DNA of 64,000 nt from Microdochium bolleyi (taxonomy: Eukaryota; Ascomycota; Sordariomycetes; Xylariales; Microdochiaceae), in NCBI GenBank assembly GCA_001566295.1, contig KQ964250.1:310001-374000 (forward strand), in the 5' to 3' direction. Below, one piece after another: positions 21,349 through 33,780 of the stretch. A model generated the notes under the pieces. The model saw only the letters and a list, made by a program, of their open reading frames with translations. It did not search any database and was not told the origin of the DNA. A program made the translations under genes and the position numbers. The number at the start of each line of letters is the position of its first letter. Position 1 is the first letter of the stretch.

Positions 21349-22226
21349 GATGGCGGCAGGGTCGGCTAACAGCTGTGGTGGTCGGAGCGAGCAAGGAAAA
21401 TGTCGCGACCTGATACGGTGTTTGGGTGTGCGAGCGGTGACGTCGTAATGTACGTGAGAAGCAACGGATCGATGCTGCGTCAAGGGCAGGTGTAGTATAC
21501 GTGTTGACGAGGCACAAACAATGTGGATGGCTCGCCTTGGACTTGTGTGTGAGAAACGCGGCGACGTGGGCTGGGAGGACGAAGATAAAGTCCAAAATTT
21601 GTTGATTCTGTTGGTGAGGAGGGGTGGCCAAGCACATGCGCCAGGGAATCAGCGAAGCGCATAGTGTAATGGTGGGGCAAGAGGGAACATGTGTCGGGCC
21701 CACCTGCAGAAGATACTTGATTGCACCGCGCGGGTGCAGCAAAAGCCAAAGTATATGACCCCGGTCGGCAATCCCATTGCGCGCCTTGAAATGATGCCGC
21801 TTTTCCACGTCAACGGCAGCTGATGTTGACAGGGAACACTACCCACATGGGCTGCCTGTGACGTTGACAGGCGACCTGAGCCACGTTTCTGCGACTCAGC
21901 TGCGCAACTCACAGCCCGCCATTGATTACGTGGGCCAGCTGCGCTTTCGACGTCCAGGCAACGACAAAGCCGCCCTTCCGTGACGTCGGGTCCGCCTTAC
22001 CAGGGTTTCACTCAAGCACAACTTGCTCACGACGACTTGCACTTGGTTGGCCATAAAACACCGCTCCTGGATTGATTAACTCATTCTCATTGTCAGGACC
22101 ATGACGACACGCCGCCCGGCGTACTTGCATGGACTACTTGGGACTAATCCATGACTTGGTCAAACCAAACTCGACCTAAATCAGAGCATCCCCGCGGAGT
22201 AATTTCAACCTCAACCGCGCTCATTC
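21349..22226. promoter_or_regulatory. Promoter region of the DnaJ gene
   Basis: The region separates the DnaJ start from the end of the next gene on the same strand. It contains several ACGT cores, such as GTGACGTC near 21980 and TACGTG near 21930, but no clear heat-shock element. No gene is seen. Confidence 0.4.
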
Positions 22227-23258
22227 TCACTGCACACCAGCTGCCTTCATTCTCTCGAAGCACTGACGGTATGCCTCGTGGACCTCTGGCACGTGGTAAC
22301 CATATGTTTTAAGTTTCTTCTCAAGCTTGGATGTGTCGAGCTTGCAGTTGCTCCGACCGGCTTTGATGACCTTGGACTGCTCTTCAACCGTAAAGTTCTT
22401 CCAGGTGTAGTTGGGCCGCACAATCTCCTTGAACAGGGACAAAACTTCGTTGTGGCTGATTGCACCAGGATTGGTGAAGTTGTAGATGCCGGTATCCCTG
22501 TGCTCAGCCATCAAGATCGACGCAGGCAGTAAGTCGGTCAGAATGCTGTTGCTGTTTGGGATGTCGACCACGCGATCGTACTTGCTGATCTTGGTCACAA
22601 AGTTGCGCGGGTGTAGATCGTCCGAAACGGGCATTCGCAGCCGCAGCACCAGGCAGTTGTTGTAGTATTTCATGACCTGCCAGAGTCGTACGCACAATGG
22701 TCAGCTCGATTTGCTGGGTTCAACGGGAAGTCAGACGATGGCAAGTCTTACCTCCTCCACATGAGCCTTGGTTTCCGAGTAGAAACTGCCGGAAAAGTTG
22801 GCTGGGTCTGTCTCGGTGAAGCCGGGCCCGCCGATGGGGTGGGCCTCATCATAGTGGTAGATGCATCCGGTTGCAAAGACGGTGCAGTGGATGCCAGCCT
22901 TGTAGCAACAATCTGCGAGGTTGAGGGTGCCGATCACGTTTGACCGGATGGTGTCTTCCTTGTGATCCTCGCACCAGTCGACGTTCGGACGGCCAGTGCA
23001 GCCGGCACAGTTGAGGACGTGGGTTGGCTTGACCCGAGCCAGCTCGGCCTCGACAGCCTCTCGGTCTTCCATACGGACGGTGGTCAAGTACACTTCCTTG
23101 CCCTGCTCTTTCAAGAGGCGTTCGAGGTGACCAGCGACCCATCCTCGGCCGCCCCAAATGAGATACCGGGCTGGTCTGAGGTTAGAGGTCCCGTTGACCC
23201 CATTGACACCATTGGAGGCACCATTGGTGTAGCCGTTGGGTGAGTCGTTCATGGTCAT
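22227..23258 (-). CDS. UDP-4-keto-6-deoxyglucose 3,5-epimerase/4-reductase (UDP-rhamnose synthesis)
   Basis: Two exons (23258-22752, 22676-22227; 75 nt intron) encode 318 residues. This is an NAD(P)-dependent extended SDR: a nucleotide-binding motif YLIWGGRGWVAGHL near residue 30, the substrate region LNCAGCTGRPNVDWCEDH, an ATGCIYHYDEAHP segment and the catalytic Tyr-x-x-x-Lys in FYSETKAH (residues about 160-165). The pattern matches the bifunctional NRS/ER type, which converts UDP-4-keto-6-deoxyglucose to UDP-L-rhamnose in the cytosol. The partner UDP-glucose 4,6-dehydratase is not in this window. A Gly/Asn-rich N-terminal stretch (NGYTNGASNGVNGVNGTSN) precedes the fold. Three in-frame ATGs (23288, 23258, 23252) compete as start; 23258 was chosen as the middle one, without strong evidence. 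Confidence 0.9.
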
Positions 23259-25189
23259 TGTGACGACGATATTCGGACTCAGGGTCACAAGGGGGCTGAA
23301 TTATAGTCGGTGTATCGAAGGAAACGGAGCAGTGATTATTCAAAGAGCAGGCAAGCGATCAAGAACAACGAGCGAGTGTTTTGATCAAGTACAAAATCGG
23401 GGGTCGCAGATGCGCCGCCTTTGGCAGGAACCACAGCTTGTGCCATTTGCTTGCGTACGGAATCTAGAATATGGAGGCCGTGGCGCGAAGCGCCGCAGAG
23501 CGCATTCGGCAACTGCCATTCTCGAGACGACTGCGTGGGAAGGCGCGACGAGGTGAACCTTGAGGTGGAAGTCGCGAGCTAAAGTCGTTGGTGCGGGTCC
23601 ACCTTCCGCGAACGGCGATCCAAGGGAGGCGAGGACCCAAGACATGCCTTCCATGTCTGGTTCTGGACTCGCCCAGCATGCCGCTCAACCGCGAAGCAGC
23701 AATCGATTATTTCTGATTATTTATTCAGGAATGTCAATCGTTGGAGATGGCCTTCAGTTTGTGCCTGTGGAATCTCAGGTTGTTTATGGACGTGGTTCTG
23801 GGCAAATCTGGTACTCGGCCTACAAGGTTGCCACAATGTCTCACTGAGCCGCAAACTGTCTCGCTGGCTCTCGGAGAAGGCATCTAGCTCTGTCTGACAG
23901 ACTAGCATCAGAGCTTAAACCCCAAGGTCCCCAGAAGGCTTGGGCACAGCATAGCACATCTCTTGCACGATGGTTTGAGTTCTCAAGAAACAATCAACAT
24001 TATATCTAGACTGCAAACAATGTAAAGTGCAGTATTCTCACAAGGACCATTCTACCAGATGCTCCACGGCTATCGAACGGCCGTGGGCATCCAGGGTTCG
24101 ACGAAGACCGCGTTTTGTCCCTGTGTAAGGCCATGACCACGGCATCTCGGCAATATTTCTGACCTCCGGGCACGAGCTGTCGTCAATCTCAGCATTGATT
24201 GGAAGGCCTCAGCCGTAAGTAAATCCGGCACAATGTCGTCCACATAGCTGCACTTGTCGCTCCAACAGGAACACAGTAAGCTGGACTGGCAAGTCTTCAC
24301 TGTCAGCTCTGCGCGGCCAGATACTTGCCCCGACTTTTGTGACCAACAGCATGGGACAGCTCTGCCAAGTCGTTCCAGCGGTCCGCATCCCGAAGTCGGG
24401 CGGATCTGGCCGACTCGCAGCAGGGGCTGGAGTTGGTGGCTGTATCACGTTCGCGCCTGAGTCCCTTTACCCACGCAGGGCAGGCTGGTCAAGACACATC
24501 GCTCCTTTACCCCGCAACTGTGCCCAGGCTGGTGGGCGCACGAGACGACTACCTATCTAGGCCCGTAAGAGGAACGGTTGATGTTTGCAATACACGGGTG
24601 GCACGGTGGACGATGGGGTTTTGGTTGTGCGGTATTGCCGATCGTGCTCAGATGGCTTCTCCGCATCTGCTGGTGCTGCCTTGCAGCACACCAAGACGGG
24701 CTGGGAAAAGCACTTGAGGGACGGGTCTGACAGGCTGGACACATCGCTTCGAAAAGCTGCCCCGGGCACCACCAGTTCGCAGCGGCTGTAAGTCGGGGCC
24801 GCTGATGTCGCGTCCGTCAGCGGCCGCAATTTCCCGTCCACCGTCGTCCGCCCGAGTCTCCGTAACTCCGTCGAGTGCACGAGAGCTCGAACCTCGAGCG
24901 TCCTTAAAAGAGGGCCCCCGCAGTCCTCCAGCCACTACCACTGCACCTCCCAGCACGCTAAGACTGAGCACTCTCCGCCCAAGCAAACCCCGGTCCAAAT
25001 CTCCCACATCTCGTGGCGGAAAAAAGGGTGCTTTCCCCTTCCCTCCCTCATCATCGCCAACACGACGTCTTCTCACCTGCTCAGCCCCCCGCGCGAATCT
25101 GACCTGTCCCAGCTCGGAAGCATCGTCTCAATCACCACTCTTGACACGCACTGCTCCGTCGCCCAATACCCGCACAACGATTGCCCATC
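23259..25189. promoter_or_regulatory. Divergent intergenic region upstream of ERG9
   Basis: About 1.9 kb between two divergent start codons. The last 350 bases are very C/T-rich and look like the ERG9 leader. Open frames of up to 171 codons overlap that leader but have no recognisable product. Confidence 0.5.
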
Positions 25190-26830
25190 ATGGGTGGCAC
25201 CCTTGGCAATGTCATGTACTATGCCTTCCACCCGACACAGCTGCGGTCAATCGTCCAGTGGTAAGCATGCTTCGTTCCCGAACGCCTCTTAGCAAGCCAT
25301 CCCGCAGCCCTGGTTGCTAATTCTCGTTTGTCACACAGGAAGGTTTGGCATGAGCCCGTCTTTGAGCGCAATCCCGAGAAGGAGGCGCCAACCCTCCGGG
25401 AATGCTTCAAGTACCTCGACTTGACAAGCCGCTCCTTCTCGGCCGTCATCCAGGAGCTGAATCCCGATATGCTCGTCCCCATTGCCCTCTTCTACCTGGT
25501 GCTTCGAGGCCTGGACACCATCGAGGATGACATGACCATCGATCTCAAGACAAAGGAGCCCCTGCTCCGCCACTTCAACGACAAGATGAAGATCGAGGGC
25601 TGGACGTTCACCGAGAACGGCCCGAATGAGAAGGACCGCGAGCTTCTTGTCCACTTTGACGTAGTTATCGCTGAGCTCAACAAGGTTGGCAAGAACTACT
25701 ACGACATCATTGAGGACATCACCATCAAGATGGGCAATGGCATGGCCGACTATGCCCTCAACGCCGAGTTCAACGAGAACGGCATTCAGACCATTGACCA
25801 GTATGAGGAGTACTGCCATTACGTCGCAGGCCTCGTGGGTGACGGCTTGACGCGGCTTTTCGTGGAAGGCAAATACGCCAACCCCGCTCTGCTCGAACGC
25901 CCTGAGCTCACCGAGAGCATGGGTCAATTCCTGCAGAAGACAAACATTATCAGAGACGTCCACGAGGACTACCATGACAAGCGACGGTTCTGGCCCAAGG
26001 ACATCTGGAGCAAGTATGTCGACAACTGGGACGACTTGTTCAAGCCTGAGAACCGGGAGAAGGCCCTCAACTGCAGCTCGGAGATGGTTCTCAACTCACT
26101 AAAGCATGCCGACGAGTGCCTCTTCTACATGGCGGGCATCAAGGAACAGAGTGTGTTCAACTTCGTCGCGATACCACAAGTCATGGCAATTGCCACGATT
26201 GAGCTCATCTTCCGGAACCCGGCCATCTTTGAGAGGAACGTCAAGATCACAAAGGGCGACGCCTGTGCTCTTATGATCAAGGCAACGCAGAACTTGAGAG
26301 TCGCAAGTGGCGTCTTCAAGGACTACGTGCGGAAAATTGCGAAGAAGAACGACCCTCGGGATCCCAACTTCCTCGAGATCAGTGCTGCCTGTGGCCGCGT
26401 AAGTCTCATGACTTCACCTTCCTCTCGGGTACCTTTATGCTAACCCAGTATTTATAGATTGAGCAATTCATCGAGAGCATCTTCCCCTCACAAGACGCCG
26501 CGAAGATGAAGGCACTGCAACTAAAGGAGGGCAACGCGCAGCAAGATTCGACAGGAGCACTGGACACCTTCCTCCTCCTTCTTGTTGTTCTGTTCATGAT
26601 GGCATTTATCTCGGCTTTGATGGTAATTCCAGCATCCATTCCCATTCACCCTGTGACTTGGGAACGCATCAGCTAACCGTCGTTGACAGTTTGGCGCCGC
26701 CTACCTCATGGGCGCAAGGTTCAATTTCAACGGCCTTTACCAGGAGATAACAGGCCTGCTATCGGGACAGCGGGCTGCGAATGTGTCCAGCGACCTGCTC
26801 GAGAAGGCGGTCATTCACGAGGAGCTCTAA
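25190..26830 (+). CDS. erg9: Squalene synthase
   Basis: Four exons (25190-25260, 25339-26398, 26458-26622, 26690-26830; introns 78, 59 and 67 nt) encode 478 residues. The enzyme condenses two farnesyl diphosphates head-to-head to squalene with NADPH at the ER, the first committed step of ergosterol synthesis. The two aspartate-rich motifs are present: DTIEDD in [13 protein letters not shown] and the DxxED of [18 protein letters not shown]. The conserved [17 protein letters not shown] is intact. A hydrophobic C-terminal anchor ([20 protein letters not shown], continuing into FGAAYLMG) spans the third exon junction, so retention of the last intron would disrupt the anchor. The start follows from the family opening, in which [15 protein letters not shown] is followed by the first junction within the Trp codon of VQW. 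Confidence 0.97.
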
Positions 26831-28562
26831 AGCATGAGCAGCACGACATTTACAGCGTTTACAGTCACGTTTTGACGAGGTCATGCATTTGGCGCCAGAG
26901 GTATATAAATGGTGAGCGGGCGCTTTGCGACACAGCATTGCAGAAAGGCATATACATCGATTCTTATGCCGGTGGCTCACGTACCGAGCCTGTCATTTAC
27001 TTCTTGTGGCATACTACTACTACTAATACCCTATAAATACATGTGCGCTTCTGTCATGCGGACGTGCTATCTGCCGTCTCCGTGTCCCAGCACCGCTCTT
27101 GGTTGCTGTATTTGTTGTGGGAGTTGGGATTCTCGAGTTGCCCCACTGTTCTCAAGATCAGAATAGCGCTTCCCCGATACGCATCAACCCAAAACCCCTT
27201 GCCCCTTCCCCCCTCCATCAAAAGAAAAGCACGGATGTCAAATTACAATCCAGTCCATTCTCCAATGACTGCGATTGTGCCGAGAAGTGCTGATATTGAA
27301 ACACCCATTGCGAGGAGTACCGAGTCCATAGCTTGACTCGTCGGCACATGGCGGTTCAAGGGTGATGTCTACCTTTTCCGAGGAGCTCTCCTGCCGCCAT
27401 GGATCGCAAACATTTCCTTTGACTGAGCACACACGCATTAATGATCCATACCGAAGGTAAATGGTTGCTTGAAACGCTGCTACGTCACGATCTAGGGGGG
27501 CACGACGAGATGGGAATTCTGTCTTGCGCATGCTGCCTTCTTGAAGAAATCTCAGCAACCGGTCGCGTGGTGGTGTGGAGGGCCTAGTTGGTCGGAGCAC
27601 TTGTTGCTACATGATCTTTCTCAATGCCATAACCCGAAATTACGCGTTCGTATGTATAAGCGTAACAAGGATTACCGTGCCTCGCGAGAAATATGATCTT
27701 TCTAAGTGAGCCTTGCCGGTTCCACCAAGTTTACTCTCTCATGTTCACGTGCAGGAGGGACAAATTTGTAGAAACAGGCGCGGCAGCGCGTGCCTACCTA
27801 CTTGACACATAGAAGCGAGTCAAGCTGTCCAGGATGTCTCGCACCGGAGCACACTCCCGGCCAGTGTGGTGGTGGTGCAAGACAGCGGCGCTGGAGCTCG
27901 AAACGGTCCTGTCCAATGGAGACGGCCGTGGTCCTGCAGGGCCACACACTTGTGAAACCAGCCCTCGGGCACTTCACTCGTAAGGTACCCGGTATCTAGT
28001 GCACTAATCTGGAGTGTCAGGATGGGGGGAAAGAATTGGCGGAGAGCACACGAGACATTGTGACCGTCCGTGTGTGCATGGGTTTAGTTCCCTTCTGGCT
28101 CTCAACATCACTGGGCCCAAGGGCCAGACGCAACACCACGTACTTCACAAGCAGGCGACGCAGAAAGAGTTTCATCAGTGTCGTGAAGTTGTATGTACTC
28201 GATTTTGTCTAAAGAAAAGGGGGCTCTATACACATGGCAAGACATCAAGTTGCTGATCACACGTCTCACCCGAGTGCTTTCTCTTCTGTGGTGGTGCTTC
28301 AGCAACTTTGTCTTTTGCCATTATTCTGCTTTCTATATATACACAATATGCAAAAAAGTGGTTTTGGTCTTGAAATGTGTGAGATGATGCGTGCGTTGCG
28401 TGCGTGCTCGATGCGGACTAAACAAAAAGTGCGAGGCACGATAAATGAAAATGTGCGCTCGGGGAGATGCAGCACATGACAAAAACACATCAGTGATTAC
28501 AACATTGCGATGGCTTCCTTGTCGTTATCGTCGTCTCCTCTCCTCTACTACGGACTGCCAGT
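26831..28562. other. Convergent intergenic region
   Basis: About 1.7 kb between the ends of ERG9 and the protease gene. It is relatively AT-rich near 28300-28350 and has TATAAAT sequences near 26904 and 27032 without a gene behind them. No coding region is seen. Confidence 0.5.
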
Positions 28563-30077
28563 TTAGACGGAAAGACCCATCAGGGTGGCAATGGCGCTGC
28601 CGACCTTGGACTGCCAGAATGAATCGGTGGCGGCGGGAAGGCCAGCGGGGATAGGGCGGCCGTTGCCAGCACCAGCACCGGCATCGGGGGTCGCGGGCTG
28701 GGTAGGGGCAGGAGCAGTGCCGTTGCCAGCACCAGCGCCAGTTCCGGCACCAGCGCCAGGAGCGGCGGCACCGGCACCGGCAGCAGCGCCGTTGTTGGCG
28801 ATGAGGTTGGTAGTTCCGCGGGTGTTGCGGACGACCTGAGCACCAGTAGCAGTGGCGAGCTCGACCATGCGGGCCTTGACAGCCTGAACACCCTGCAGGT
28901 TCTCGAGGGCCATCAGGTACGCAGCAAGACCAGCGACGTGGGGAGAGGCCATAGAGGTACCGCTGAGGGTGGCAGTGTCGGTGTTGGACTTGATGCCGAC
29001 ACTCTGGACGCGGACACCAGGGGCAAAGATGTCGACATCGGCACCGAAGTTGCTGAAGCTGGCCTTGCTGTCGTTGGTCTGGTCAATGGCACCAACGGTG
29101 ATAGCGTTGGGGGAGCTGGCAGGGCTGACGTTGGCAGCGTCCTGGTTCTCGTTGCCGGCAGCGACGACGGGCACGACACCAGCAGCGGCGATCGCCTCGA
29201 CGGCGGAGTTGATGGCGCGCGAGGCAGGGCCACCAAGAGACATGTTCATGACGGCCTTGCCGTTCTTCTTGGCGGCATCGGTCTGGACGAACTGCAGACC
29301 CTGGAGGACACCCGAGTTAGAACCGCCACCCTGGGCATCGAGGACCTTGACACCGATGATGGTGGCCTTCTTGGCAACACCGAAGGTCTTGCCGGCAACG
29401 GTGCCAGCAACGTGGCTGCCGTGGCCGTTCTCGTCGGTGTTGGCGCTGCCCTGGATAGCGTTGAAGCCCATGGTAGCACGGCCCTCGAACTCGGAGTGGG
29501 TGGCCAGCACACCGGTGTCGACAATGTAGGCAGTGATGCCCTGGCCAGCGGAGTCGTCAAAGACGTAGTCAGTCGCGCCAGCCTTGTTGCTGCTGATGCG
29601 GGCGAGACCGTTGGTGGAGCCGGCCTCGGTGACAAGAGCAGCAGCCTGGACACGAGCGTCGGCCTCGATGTAGGCAACGGTCTTGTCCTTGGCGACGGTG
29701 GCCAACATGGTGTTGTCACCGTCAAAGGCCGAGAAGCGGGCACCGGTGCCGGAGGCGCTGGTGAACTTCATGGTGGACATGAAGCCCGACATCTGGCGGC
29801 CATCAAGAGAGCGCTTGCCGAGGTTGCGCTTGGCGATGAGCGAGGAGATGGAGAACTCGGTGGCGGCGATCTCATCCTCGGAGAACGAGGTGTTGTAGAC
29901 AACAATGTACCGGTTGGGGATGATGTTGGCGGCCTCGGGGTTGGAGATGAGGGCGGCGATCTCGCTGCTGATGGTCACGTCCCATCCCTCGGGCTGGGGG
30001 GCAGGAGTGGGAGCGGCCAGGGCGCCCAGAGGGGCCAGGGCCGCAACGGCAGCGACGAGGTTGGCGAAAGAAGGCAT
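28563..30077 (-). CDS. Secreted subtilisin-like serine protease (S8A, proteinase K/oryzin type)
   Basis: One exon encodes 504 residues. A signal peptide (residues 1-22, cleavage after ALAAP-like end), an I9 inhibitor propeptide (about 55-145, from [11 protein letters not shown] to AYIEADARV) and the catalytic domain (about 155-430) follow in order. The triad is Asp187 (YIVDTGV), His219 (NGHGSHVAG) and Ser375 ([13 protein letters not shown]), with oxyanion Asn309 (AAGNE). It should be an extracellular endopeptidase. After the normal family end (NLIANNG) there are about 75 extra residues: a Gly/Ala/Pro-rich linker and a short terminal helix. I see no cysteine anywhere in the protein, unlike proteinase K, which has disulfides. 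The gene is intronless, and a long frame is open on the opposite strand only because of its codon bias. Confidence 0.95.
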   Translation of the reverse strand: MPSFANLVAAVAALAPLGALAAPTPAPQPEGWDVTISSEIAALISNPEAANIIPNRYIVVYNTSFSEDEIAATEFSISSLIAKRNLGKRSLDGRQMSGFMSTMKFTSASGTGARFSAFDGDNTMLATVAKDKTVAYIEADARVQAAALVTEAGSTNGLARISSNKAGATDYVFDDSAGQGITAYIVDTGVLATHSEFEGRATMGFNAIQGSANTDENGHGSHVAGTVAGKTFGVAKKATIIGVKVLDAQGGGSNSGVLQGLQFVQTDAAKKNGKAVMNMSLGGPASRAINSAVEAIAAAGVVPVVAAGNENQDAANVSPASSPNAITVGAIDQTNDSKASFSNFGADVDIFAPGVRVQSVGIKSNTDTATLSGTSMASPHVAGLAAYLMALENLQGVQAVKARMVELATATGAQVVRNTRGTTNLIANNGAAAGAGAAAPGAGAGTGAGAGNGTAPAPTQPATPDAGAGAGNGRPIPAGLPAATDSFWQSKVGSAIATLMGLSV

Positions 30078-30493
30078 GATGGACCTCTAGAGATGTATAT
30101 ATAAAAACCTCGTGGTTGTACCAGACAAGAATACCAGAGGGGCCTGTCGTGGAAGGAGGGACGGCGTCCGAAGGAGTGGTTGGAAAGAGAAGAAAGAATA
30201 AGCGGCTTGGGCCTTGGGTGGAAGACTGGACGACGATGCTTCGCGCTGCGAAGCTGGGCGTGCTAGCACTGGAGAAGACTTGAGAGATCGTGGGAGTAGT
30301 TGGCCCCTAATGTCTGTGAGGTGGCAGAGTAGCAGCAATCGGCGACCGGCCCCGAAGCCAAAGATGAGCAAGAAGTGAAGAGGTGGGGAAGCGAAGAGGA
30401 CGAGGAACGACGGCGTCGGCGGCTGACAAGGACAAAGAAGCTGAAGAGGATGAGCAAGAACGGGAGAGAAGCCAAGAGCCGGGTGTGAGGGCT

Positions 30494-30501
30494 CTTATAA
30501 A
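30494..30501 (-). promoter_or_regulatory. TATA box candidate of the protease gene
   Basis: On the minus strand the sequence reads TTTATAAG followed by a CT-rich leader of about 400 bases before the ATG at 30077. A TATATATA stretch just 20 bases before the ATG is too close to serve as the main TATA box. Confidence 0.45.
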
Positions 30502-30720
30502 CCAGGCCGTGCCCTGGCGGAGCAGCATCACGCCCACTGTCTGTTCGCCAGCTTGGTTGGCGATGGCCCGGGCCCCTGGGCCCACCCCTGCGGCTTCTGT
30601 AACCTGCACCACGGCGGCAGCAATGCTGCGTGGCGCCTGCCGTGGGGATCTGCAGGCACAACGCCGGGCAATTGTCAAACAGCCGGGGCCTGTGTCAGAT
30701 CCGGCCGGGGGCTGGGGCCC

Positions 30721-30736
30721 ACCCACTCGAGTGGGT
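30721..30736. repeat. 16-base perfect palindrome
   Basis: ACCCACTCGAGTGGGT is its own reverse complement and is flanked by GGGGCCC and GGGCCCCC. It lies about 650 bases upstream of the protease start and could be a dimeric regulator site. Confidence 0.6.
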
Positions 30737-32441
30737 ACCAGCAAGGGCCCCCTTCATTGGCCAGCCCGACGCCAACGGCAATCTAACGCTGTGCTCCGCT
30801 CCGGCGCCTGCCAGGAACGTCGGCAAGCAACCAAACCCACCACCATCCACTATGCTCCGCCTCTCGTGCACCTTCCTCGTACGCTCCTTCCTCCATGCCG
30901 GGCCTGTCTCGATGCTGCTAATAAAGTATCGTCATGCATGACTTTCCCCACGCTGGCAGCTGCCTTTGTAGTCTTGTTAATTTGCGGCTCTGTGAACCGA
31001 GATGAGTTCAGCTTTCTACCTCCCTATGCGATGCGAGGCCATCCCTGACGCTCTGGCCACTGGAGCGGCTGCTCTGCTCTCTTTTCGACAGTACGCTCGT
31101 TATCGTGCTCTGCGCATCATGCCGGCCCGGGTTGTCTTGAGACCTATCTGGGGCCAGGCCCGTTGCAGACCAGTGTCGCCGTCAGCCAGCAGTCGAGATT
31201 CTCCAGCGTGGCCCTGAGGCCGAGACCGAGAGACGCGTGGAAGCTGCTCATTGTAAAACACGCTCTCGAACACTTCTTGAAAGTGGCCAGACCTCGGGTG
31301 CATACACCAATAATAGCATCGGGTGTGTTGAAACACACAGCACAGTACGGAGTGCGGACCGTCAACAACAGGGACTGCCCAGGTGCCCCAGTGTCACGAG
31401 CCTGGGGGCATCGCATAATGCCCGGGAAGTAAGCTGGCATGCCTGTGGGTATGGATCCAGGGTTCCTATGTAAGTTGTGTTGTTTCCTGCCCCGTGCACG
31501 CTCCTCACGGCCTGCAAGACCCAACACCGCACGCATCCTTCTCGTCCCCTGCACATGGAACCCGGTGCTGGTACAGCGGAGAGAAGTCTCCAAATAGGAG
31601 GCACAAGCTGGGGTAATTTGTGTCTTGTCGATGCCGTGCAGGATACGGAGGTGCAGGAACCAGAGATGAGCCAAGCCCCTTGGCCTGCCATCTTGAGGCG
31701 TTCTTCTCAACTCCCCGACATCACGCGTGTCAAAGAAGAAAAGCCGAGCAGAAACAATGCTTTGCAGTTGTCACACCTTATCGCTTATAAGGTTCCCGGC
31801 TAGGCTAGAGCGGATCTCTGTCTTGAGAGACCAGAAAGCGATAGGACTTCTCGAAGACACCACATTAAGTCAGGGAGAACGATACAGCCGACCACAGCAC
31901 GAGCCTATTCACTATTCTCCAGCAAAAGGCGTTGCCTCGGACTGCTCATAAATCTTGACCAACCCAACCTGGGCCAGGCAATCACGGCTTCATTTGGACA
32001 TAGCGGCCGTCGCCGGCTGACGCCTGCCAAAGCTGTTTTCGCTTGCTGTCAGGTATCGAGGCATGCCACGAGTCAACGAGTCAATTGTTGCGGAGCGGCG
32101 GATCGATCATTGAGCGCCCGCCTTTGCGGAGGATAGCCCACCAGATAGGGTGATATTCCTCAAGATCAGCACGGGGGTTTCGACGCCCTGGTCAATGAGG
32201 AGGGAGCCGGTCCCGTCGTCTCTCCTACTGTACAATCCGCGTGTTGGAGCAACGGGCCCGTTCGTCAATATTTGTTCAATGGTGTCCTAGGAGTGCACCG
32301 TGGTCACACCACAATGCGCAAGAACTTGGTAGGCCGCTCGATCCAAACTACATAGTGCTGCACCATCAGGAATGCGTGATGCAAAGGAGCCGCATCTCGG
32401 CTCTCGTCATCCAACTTGCCGTTTCTGGACGCCAGCCGCAC

Positions 32442-32480
32442 CTTTCCGCCCTTCCGCCTGCAGGGCGCCTTGGCGGAAAG
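32442..32480. repeat. Inverted repeat, 9-base arms
   Basis: CTTTCCGCC at 32442-32450 and GGCGGAAAG at 32472-32480 are perfect inverted copies separated by 21 bases. Confidence 0.6.
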
Positions 32481-33711
32481 CTTGCCGAACTCGATCGGCG
32501 GCCGGGCCCGTTTCCCTCACAGAGCCGACGTCCCTGCGGATGGCAAATTGAAGATTCCGCAATTCAATCTAGGCGCGACAGCGACATCGTCAAGCACGGA
32601 ACCGACAGCAAGGCCGACCTGCCTTTTGGGGCGTCGCGAGGCGGTTGCCAATTTGCACCAGACGCCGACCGTGTGATGACCAGGGCCTGGCCCAAGGGTC
32701 CACTTGTCCTTGTCTGGGGTGCATGGTATGGCCCCTGGACCTCGAAATGCCCATCCTGGGCCCCTGGCTCGCCTGGCGTTTCCGGTGCGGCTCTTCGAGG
32801 CACGGCAGGGCCTGCCATTGGCCCGCCTCAGCCCGCCTAAATCTGAAATCGGGGTGAAACGACTTTGAGCTCGAGCGCAGGGGGGTGCGGCCGGCTCTCG
32901 TTTGGCGCGCTCACAAAGTTCCACCCCACGCGAAGAGAGCCACCGTCAGATCAGGCGACGCACTACGCCTTCCTCTCAGACTACTGAGCACCTTGGAGTC
33001 CGTGCCTCGTATTATAGTCTCCAGAGACGTATGATGTTGCAACATTGCAACGCTGCAACTTCGAGGGCTACAATCGGTCCATGGGCACCTTGAGGGATGT
33101 ATGATCGCTCACTCCATATCTCGGCATCCAACTCGGCTGACGAAGAGGATCTCCGCTCTCTCAAGGGCATACCACCTCAGTCGACAAGGTTAATCAACTC
33201 CGGGAACCCAACTCGGCAGAGACTCGATGCCCAAATGCAGTGCTCAGAATGCTATGGTCATGACGGTTCCTCAAGATCCCCACGCACCAAGCTTGATACA
33301 TAGCCCCTATTCCTCTCGTCTGCCTAGATACGAATTACTGTATTTGTGCTTCCCTGTCTGCTCCCTGTCGTCAAATCCTGGTGAGCCGGATCTTACTCAC
33401 CTGTTGCGGGCCCTCGACCACCCCGGCCTCCCGCTCCGAACGCCTCCGGGGTGTTGGCAAGTGAGGGGGGCTACGCAGTACTGAGAGAAATCCTCGTGAT
33501 GCTCCTCCCACGTTACAGTAGCAATAACATCGCGTTGTGGCCCGCCCTCTCCTGAGCCCTGCCCTGCCCTTTTCGGACCTGTGGCCTGTAAACTGCCGCA
33601 TGTTTGTTTGATCAGCCAAACAGACTTGACGTTCCCGCCAAGGCCCCCTCCTGTTTCACAATCGGAGCCAGACGTACGTGTCAGCCTTGCATGATCACGC
33701 ACACCCGCCCC

Positions 33712-33780
33712 CACACACACACACACATATACACTTCTGTCATGGTCGTTGGTCGATCCGAAACACGCGCACACACACAC
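33712..33780. repeat. Two (CA)n microsatellites
   Basis: CA repeats occupy about 33712-33727 and 33770-33780, separated by ordinary sequence. Confidence 0.85.

Noticed and set aside
24085..24115. GGGTTCGACG resembling a tRNA B box
   Set aside because: The positions after GTTCGA do not fit the consensus, and no cloverleaf or A box could be built around it.
24805..25320. 171-codon frame overlapping the ERG9 start
   Set aside because: It is the CT-rich ERG9 leader and first exon in another frame.
28938..30104. 388-codon open frame on the + strand opposite the protease gene
   Set aside because: It is an antisense shadow created by the protease's codon bias; its Gly/Asp/Val-rich composition and lack of any domain support this.
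30383..31048. 221-codon + strand frame upstream of the protease
   Set aside because: It is antisense to the protease leader and promoter, with random composition and no start context.
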